Source: an uncultured Eubacterium sp. | Lineage (GTDB): Bacteria > Bacillota_A > Clostridia > Lachnospirales > Lachnospiraceae | Length of the DNA stretch: 9,116 nucleotides | Reading direction: 5' to 3' | Assembly (NCBI GenBank): GCA_948759685.1 | Contig: CAQBGY010000118.1 | Coordinates: 1-9,116, forward strand | Shown here: piece by piece, positions 5,542 through 9,116 of the stretch | How the letters are laid out: each line of letters opens with the position of its first letter | Numbering within the stretch: the stretch's first letter is position 1 | Notes under the pieces: generated by a model | Databases searched by the model: none | The model's input: only the letters and a program-made list of their open reading frames with translations | Told to the model about the DNA's origin: nothing | Made by a program: the position numbers and the translations under genes

Positions 5542-5993
5542 TCTGGATCACCTATCTCCTCATTTCCAAGATATTTCATATATTCTTTTCCCTCATGAAA
5601 ATTCATTATCGGGCGGCGCAGTTTTGACGGGAACAATGGCAATTTATTCAATATAGACAAATCCAGCCAATCAAACCCAACTTGATTAGTATCACCTTGA
5701 AGTGTTGCATTTTGGGCATTTCCCAAGTAATCACATAAAAATACTAAATCCATTCTGTGAAAACTCTCACCGTGAACCCCTTCTATAACAAAAAGCAAAT
5801 CTTTACATTTAACCTCTATTCCTGCTTCTTCTCTAACTTCCCTTTCAACAGTCTGAGGAAGCATTTCCTCACAATCTTGACCTCCGCCGGGTAAAATGTA
5901 CCATTCTTCCTTGCCATCATTCAACTTTATTGCAAGCAATTTATCATTTTGAATTATAACTGCTTTCGCAGAAGTTCGTATTTGCCTTGACAT
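5529..5993 (-). CDS. NUDIX hydrolase
   Basis: The protein has 154 residues from the ATG at 5993. The NUDIX box fits the GX5EX7REUXEEXGU pattern exactly: G37 (GGGQDCEE), E43, then R51-E52-V-R-E55-E56-A-G-I. It would hydrolyse a nucleoside diphosphate linked to another group, with Mg2+ held by the box glutamates; the substrate cannot be told. Preceding strands (TSAKAVIIQNDKLLAIKL, WYILPGG) are typical of the fold. The frame is open upstream to an ATG at 6089, but that lies inside a hairpin and upstream of the promoter -10 at 6045-6050. The ATG at 5993 has AGGA eight bases before it and is preferred. It is first in a two-gene cassette with the nucleotidyltransferase, an arrangement that suggests linked nucleotide chemistry. 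Confidence 0.9.
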   Translation of the reverse strand: MSRQIRTSAKAVIIQNDKLLAIKLNDGKEEWYILPGGGQDCEEMLPQTVEREVREEAGIEVKCKDLLFVIEGVHGESFHRMDLVFLCDYLGNAQNATLQGDTNQVGFDWLDLSILNKLPLFPSKLRRPIMNFHEGKEYMKYLGNEEIGDPECLE

Positions 5994-6044
5994 ATTTATA
6001 ATCCTTTCATATCTTATCTTCTCAATATCATGACTGACTATTTG

Positions 6045-6053
6045 ATTATACCA
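6045..6053 (-). promoter_or_regulatory. Extended -10 promoter of the NUDIX-nucleotidyltransferase cassette
   Basis: On the minus strand it reads TGGTATAAT: TATAAT at 6050-6045 with the extended TG. The -35 region is poor (TGGCAA at 17 bases). The start would be near 6038, giving a leader of about 45 bases. This lets the cassette be expressed without the mobilization operon. Confidence 0.6.
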
Positions 6054-6080
6054 CTTCTTATTTTCATTTGCCACACAAAC

Positions 6081-6108
6081 ATAGGGCATAGCAACCGCTA
6101 CGCCCTAT
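6081..6108. terminator. Hairpin downstream of the mobilization operon, possible terminator
   Basis: ATAGGGCATAGC (6081-6092) pairs with GCTACGCCCTAT (6097-6108) with one mismatch and a 4-base loop. It lies six bases past the stop of the small gene at 6114. In the minus direction it is followed by GTTTGTGTGG, a poor U-run, so termination may be partial. It marks the border between the GC-richer backbone and the AT-rich cargo. Confidence 0.5.
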
Positions 6109-6113
6109 ATTTC

Positions 6114-6428
6114 TTATCGCTCCAACGACTTCTCAATCTTCCATTTCTGCCCTTTCAAGTCATTCTGCTTTTCATACAGACTGTTCCGCCCCTTGCAAAG
6201 TTCTTTCATGCGCTCCAACTGCGCCCGCACTCCCTCCCGGCAATCCAGCTCTATCTTCTTGTATTCCCCGGTCAGATTACGGATTGTATTGTTATTCGTT
6301 TTAATCTGCTCCGACACGCATATCCAGTCAATCAGATTGCGCACTTCCATATCCGTATCATATAACTCTGTTTCCGTCAGTATCTTTGCACACAGCCGCA
6401 CCATGACTTTCTTCTCCATATCCGTCAT
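6114..6428 (-). CDS. Small helical protein of unknown function in the mobilization operon
   Basis: The protein has 104 residues and I do not recognise the family. It is charged and mostly helical: KVMVRLCAKILTETELY, then EVRNLIDWICVSEQIKTNNNTIRNLTGEYKKIEL and RAQLERMKELCKGRNSLYEKQNDLKGQKWKIEKSLER, the latter a likely coiled coil. There is no signal peptide or membrane segment. It starts 20 bases after the relaxase stop with AAGGGGG about 11 bases before the ATG at 6428; a second ATG at 6419 is possible. Position and composition suggest an accessory partner of the relaxase, but this is inference. Its base composition matches the relaxase gene, unlike the AT-rich cargo to its left. Confidence 0.7.
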   Translation of the reverse strand: MTDMEKKVMVRLCAKILTETELYDTDMEVRNLIDWICVSEQIKTNNNTIRNLTGEYKKIELDCREGVRAQLERMKELCKGRNSLYEKQNDLKGQKWKIEKSLER

Positions 6429-6448
6429 ATCCTGTCAATCCCCCTTTC

Positions 6449-7819
6449 TTATCGGCTCATCTCAAAGGCACGTTTCGGGCGTTTCTTTGCCCTTTCTGCC
6501 TGCTCTAATGCTTTTGACTGCTCTACTATCGACTGTACCTGTTCCCTGCCGAAATGACGCTCCAATCGCCCCAAATCAGACGCTTTTTCCTGCAATCGGT
6601 CTATGGTGTCGCTCTGCTCCATGACCTTATCCGTCAAGCGGCTAATCTGTTTCTTCTGCCCGTCCACTTTGGCGGTCAGCTTCTTTCCCTGCTCCGTAAG
6701 CTGTACACACTTGATAGTCAGATTTTTAACGACTTCTTTCAATTTTTCTACAAGCGGGAGTGCTTTTTTATCCCGATAATTCTTTGCGCTCATCAATGCC
6801 TCCGGCTCCGGCAACTGCCATTTCACATCTTCGTCATAGGCGTATATGTTGCGCTCCATGACTTCCTTTGACTGCACCATTTTGTTGATTTCCTGCTGTA
6901 ACTTTTTCTGCTGTTTCTCCAATTTTTCATTTTCAGACAGCAGCTTTTCTTTATTTTCTGTCAGCGTTTCCATCTGCTCTTTCAAAAGAAGATTTGTAGT
7001 GGAAAGTTCTGATACTTCCTGCCGGATCGCTTCGCCCTCTTTCCGTATCTGTTCCGTTTCCTGTCCTGCCGCTATCTGCTGATGAAGAATGTCAGATAAT
7101 TCCTCTTTACTGTCGGAGATTGTCTGTTCCAATTCCGCAACCTCTTTCTGCCGTTCCTGCTTTTCAAAATCAAGTACGGACAAGTGTTTGTTGTGTGTGC
7201 CTAACTGTTTCCATTGTACGCCATAACGCCCCATAACTTTTGAAAGTTCCTGCTTCTCCGCTTCAATCCATTCATTCCATTCCGTCATTCCTCTTGTGCC
7301 GCCTTTGAAGCCCTGTTCTGCTAATGCACCTTTGAGGGAAACTCTCGTATCAAGTCCACGCTTACTGTTACGGATAAAGGGAACAAAATCAATGTGGATA
7401 TGCGGCGTCTGCTCGTCCATATGCAAGTGGCTTGAAAATACAAACAGGTTCGGATTTCTTTTCTGAAACTGCTCCATAAACTCACATAAAATTTCTTTCG
7501 CCAACTGCCCCTCATTGCTCTGTACGTTCATATCGTCCTTATTGCCGATTTGGAAGATTACCTCATAAAATAATTTCTCCTGCTTGCCCCGGCATATCTT
7601 CTCATAATAATCGTCAATCTTTCGGTCACTCCGTTTCTGCTTTGCGTTGTAGCGTTCCAGTGCTTCATCAAAAAGAGTATGATAAACTTCTTTTATATCC
7701 GAGTGGCAAAATTCCACGTTCTCCCGGCTACGTTCCTTATCTACATTTTTAGCTGTAAAGGCTCTTGTATTGTGATTGACCGAACCTTTCCCCATCATAC
7801 CGCTAATCGTTCTTTCCAA
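6449..7819 (-). CDS. mobV: MobV-family relaxase (plasmid recombination/mobilization enzyme)
   Basis: The protein has 456 residues from the TTG at 7819, which has GGAGG nine bases upstream; the next choice is ATG at 7798 (MMGKGS). MobV motifs are present: HNTR at about residues 16-19 followed by NVDKERSRENV, and the histidine triad HLHMDEQTPHIHIDFVPF at about 131-148 (HxDExTPHxH). Relaxases of this family nick one strand at oriT and pilot it into a recipient through a conjugation channel supplied by another element. The C-terminal half is a long glutamine- and glutamate-rich coiled coil (from about residue 220 to the end), typical of the family. The hairpin cluster immediately upstream is the probable target. 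It forms an operon with the small gene at 6114. Confidence 0.95.
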   Translation of the reverse strand: MERTISGMMGKGSVNHNTRAFTAKNVDKERSRENVEFCHSDIKEVYHTLFDEALERYNAKQKRSDRKIDDYYEKICRGKQEKLFYEVIFQIGNKDDMNVQSNEGQLAKEILCEFMEQFQKRNPNLFVFSSHLHMDEQTPHIHIDFVPFIRNSKRGLDTRVSLKGALAEQGFKGGTRGMTEWNEWIEAEKQELSKVMGRYGVQWKQLGTHNKHLSVLDFEKQERQKEVAELEQTISDSKEELSDILHQQIAAGQETEQIRKEGEAIRQEVSELSTTNLLLKEQMETLTENKEKLLSENEKLEKQQKKLQQEINKMVQSKEVMERNIYAYDEDVKWQLPEPEALMSAKNYRDKKALPLVEKLKEVVKNLTIKCVQLTEQGKKLTAKVDGQKKQISRLTDKVMEQSDTIDRLQEKASDLGRLERHFGREQVQSIVEQSKALEQAERAKKRPKRAFEMSR

Positions 7820-7864
7820 TAGGCATATCCTCCATATTCTATATATTTGTGCTACTAATTTTAC

Positions 7865-7900
7865 TGCGCCGAATAGGCGCAAAGCGAAGTTTCTTCGCTT
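7865..7900. repeat. Two adjacent perfect hairpins upstream of the relaxase
   Basis: TGCGCC-GAATA-GGCGCA (7865-7881) has a 6-bp stem, and AAGCGAAG-TTT-CTTCGCTT (7882-7900) has an 8-bp stem. They sit between the relaxase start and the candidate oriT and are part of the same structured region. They may be relaxosome binding sites or may control relaxase expression. Confidence 0.6.
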
Positions 7901-7907
7901 CGGCTTT

Positions 7908-7974
7908 GTTACTTTCCCGAAAGTAACGCAAAAGCACTTTCGACAGGCTACGCTCTATCAAAAGTGCCTTTGCG
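7908..7974. other. oriT: Candidate origin of transfer (oriT) for the MobV relaxase
   Basis: Two inverted repeats lie in series. GTTACTTTC (7908-7916) and GAAAGTAAC (7919-7927) form a tight hairpin. CGCAAAAGCACTTT (7927-7940) and AAAGTGCCTTTGCG (7961-7974) pair at 13 of 14 positions around a 20-base loop (7941-7960). MobV enzymes act at inverted repeats directly upstream of their own gene, which is where these sit. The nick position cannot be stated. Confidence 0.65.
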
Positions 7975-7990
7975 CCCTGCCGGGGGCTTT

Positions 7991-8023
7991 TCCGTCCTGA
8001 CGGACGGGGCGGCTTTTCGCCGC
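7991..8023. repeat. GC-rich hairpin pair between oriT candidate and the ATPase gene
   Basis: TCCGTC-CT-GACGGA (7991-8004) and GCGGC-TTTTC-GCCGC (8009-8023). No U-run follows on either side that would mark a clear terminator, and the first loop is very tight. They add to the structured non-coding block between the ATPase and the relaxase. Confidence 0.45.
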
Positions 8024-8037
8024 TTTACTGCTCCCCC

Positions 8038-8114
8038 ATGCGTCGGTTTGCGTCGATAGCGTCGATATTTTCTATACCGCCCCGCTATCAAAAATACCGT
8101 CGCAACCGACGCAT
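8038..8114. repeat. Large 77-bp inverted repeat with internal 9-bp tandem repeats, possible origin element
   Basis: ATGCGTCGGTT (8038-8048) plus GCG (8050-8052) pairs with CGC plus AACCGACGCAT (8101-8114), leaving one bulged T. Inside, GATAGC (8055-8060) pairs with GCTATC (8084-8089). GCGTCGATA is repeated perfectly in tandem at 8050-8058 and 8059-8067, like short iterons. It lies just past the stop of the RepA-like ATPase. Origin, oriT part or transcription-blocking structure are all possible. Confidence 0.55.
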
Positions 8115-8124
8115 ATCGTCGCAC

Positions 8125-9116
8125 TTACTCTTTTTGCTCTAGCCGTTTCAGAATGATTTTTCTCTCATGCCCCCGCTTGTTGTCATAGAAGATACCGTAG
8201 TCATTAAGCAACTGGCTGTTCACTACATTTAATCTCCGTGAAAGCACATTTGCCGACAACTGCATATCCGGCAACTGTTTCAGAAGTTCCGTTGCCGTCC
8301 CCTCCCACTCCGGCATTTCCTTTGTCAGAAATTCGTTGATTGCTTCAAGTAATGGGTTCGGCGGCTGTTTCCACAATTCCGTTTCCGCTTTCTGAAATTT
8401 CCAAATACATTGTTCCCGGTCAAACTCTATCGTCAGTTCTTGATCGGGCTGGTCACGCCCCACAATATCCATGACCGCCGTGTTGTCCGTGCGCTTTTTC
8501 TTATGCATGATAAACGCCCCGTCTGCCGCACCGAGAAGCCCATTTGTGCCGGAAATCATATCGAAGCTGTCCTCGGACTCCAACTTGCGGGTATGATGAA
8601 CCATCAACAGACAAACACCGTATTTATCGCTGAATGATTTTAACTTTGTCACAATCTCATAGTCACTGGAATAGCTGTATCTGTCCCCGCCGACCTCACG
8701 CACTTTTTGGAGCGTGTCAATGATAATCAGCCTTGCGTCCTTATGCTCTTTGATAAAGCCCTCTAATTCTCCGTCCAGTCCCTTATTCAGTGTCTTTGCC
8801 TGCGTTGCAAAAAATAAATTGTCTGCACACTCCACGCCGAACATAACGGACAACCGCCGCTGAAGCCTTGCATAATCATCTTCCAGTGCAAGATATAGCA
8901 CCGTTCCTTTTCTCACTGGATAATTCCACAGCGGAAGCCCCATAGCCACATGGTAGGCAAGCTGTCCCATGAAGAACGATTTCCCCACTTTCGGCGCACC
9001 CACAAAGAGATAAGTGCCGCCATACAGAAAGCCGTCCACAACAGGCGTTCTCGGCGGGTAAACCGTATCATACAGTTCTGTCATGGAAACGGTTTGAAGC
9101 CCGCCGCCCTGCCCGG
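8125..9116 (-). CDS. repA: RepA-type RecA-fold ATPase (AAA_25-like replicative helicase), N-terminus beyond window
   Basis: The frame is open to the right edge. The first ATG inside the window (9084) has no ribosome binding site and is preceded in frame by GLQTVS, so the true start is probably outside. Counting from that ATG: Walker A G29-A-P-K-V-G-K-S36, Walker B LIIIDTL (119-125), then MVHHTRK (161-167) and SGTNGLLGAADGAF (178-191), as in hexameric RepA/RecA-like helicases of plasmids such as RSF1010. A C-terminal winged-helix-like part (TATELLKQLPD ... NVLSRRLN ... RKIILKRL) may bind DNA. It would unwind the origin during replication of the excised element. It lies 306 bases upstream of the relaxase start with the structured region between, and has similar GC. 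Confidence 0.88.
   Translation of the reverse strand, partial: GQGGGLQTVSMTELYDTVYPPRTPVVDGFLYGGTYLFVGAPKVGKSFFMGQLAYHVAMGLPLWNYPVRKGTVLYLALEDDYARLQRRLSVMFGVECADNLFFATQAKTLNKGLDGELEGFIKEHKDARLIIIDTLQKVREVGGDRYSYSSDYEIVTKLKSFSDKYGVCLLMVHHTRKLESEDSFDMISGTNGLLGAADGAFIMHKKKRTDNTAVMDIVGRDQPDQELTIEFDREQCIWKFQKAETELWKQPPNPLLEAINEFLTKEMPEWEGTATELLKQLPDMQLSANVLSRRLNVVNSQLLNDYGIFYDNKRGHERKIILKRLEQKE

Noticed and set aside
5994..6089. N-terminal extension of the NUDIX protein to the ATG at 6089
   Set aside because: That ATG lies in a hairpin with no ribosome site, upstream of the predicted promoter. The extension has no NUDIX character, and 5993 has a better site.
6193..6624. A 143-residue plus-strand open frame across the relaxase end
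   Set aside because: It is opposite two supported minus-strand genes and has serine/leucine-rich composition typical of antisense reading.
7820..7882. N-terminal extension of the relaxase to 7882
   Set aside because: The frame is open, but the extra residues fall in the hairpin block. The TTG at 7819 has a well-placed GGAGG and gives a normal MobV N-terminus.
7861..8124. CRISPR-like array in the repeat-rich region
   Set aside because: The repeats are inverted and heterogeneous. There is only one tandem pair of 9 bp, with no regular spacers and no cas genes.

Overview
The window looks like mobile DNA from a low-to-moderate-GC gut-type Firmicute, probably Clostridia/Lachnospiraceae. That assignment is an inference from strong GGAGG-type ribosome binding sites, TTG starts, protein style and gene content. 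No rRNA, tRNA or chromosomal housekeeping gene was seen. Almost all genes lie on the minus strand. By eye, base composition is patchy: AT-rich from 1 to about 6110, then clearly richer in G+C from about 6110 to 9116.

Module A (1-4334) is the integration and replication end of a small integrative element. A minus-strand operon reads excisionase-like HTH (3558), tyrosine integrase, ribbon-helix-helix/MobC-like protein, CHC2 zinc-finger primase and VapE-type helicase. VapE runs off the left edge. The first three genes overlap by 4-11 bases; after the third there is a 106-bp gap holding two hairpins. A divergent Cro/CI-type regulator (3783-4334, plus strand) faces the operon. Between them is a near-consensus minus-strand promoter whose -10 box sits inside the inverted repeat GTTACG-N12-CGTAAC, a likely repressor operator. 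The layout matches both phage satellites (SaPI/PICI-like islands) and small integrative mobilizable elements.

Module B (4335-4875) is a 540-bp stretch with no convincing gene. It holds a strong 16-bp-stem terminator, two related pairs of direct repeats with 11-bp period (integrase-binding or att candidates), an extended -10 promoter that could make a roughly 185-nt minus-strand RNA, and two perfect palindromes. It is probably the junction between two elements.

Module C (4876-5993) is an AT-rich two-gene minus-strand cassette: a NUDIX hydrolase followed, with 13 bases of overlap, by a nucleotidyltransferase with a GS...SDIDI active site. It has its own extended -10 promoter and looks like cargo of unknown function (resistance-like, defence-like or nucleotide-sanitising).

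Module D (6114-9116) is a G+C-richer mobilization and replication backbone on the minus strand: a RepA-type RecA-fold ATPase (N-terminus beyond the right edge), a hairpin-rich non-coding region (7861-8124) that is a strong candidate oriT and possible origin, a MobV relaxase and a small unrecognised helical protein. The relaxase would act on the adjacent hairpins. Module A has no relaxase in view and could be mobilized in trans.
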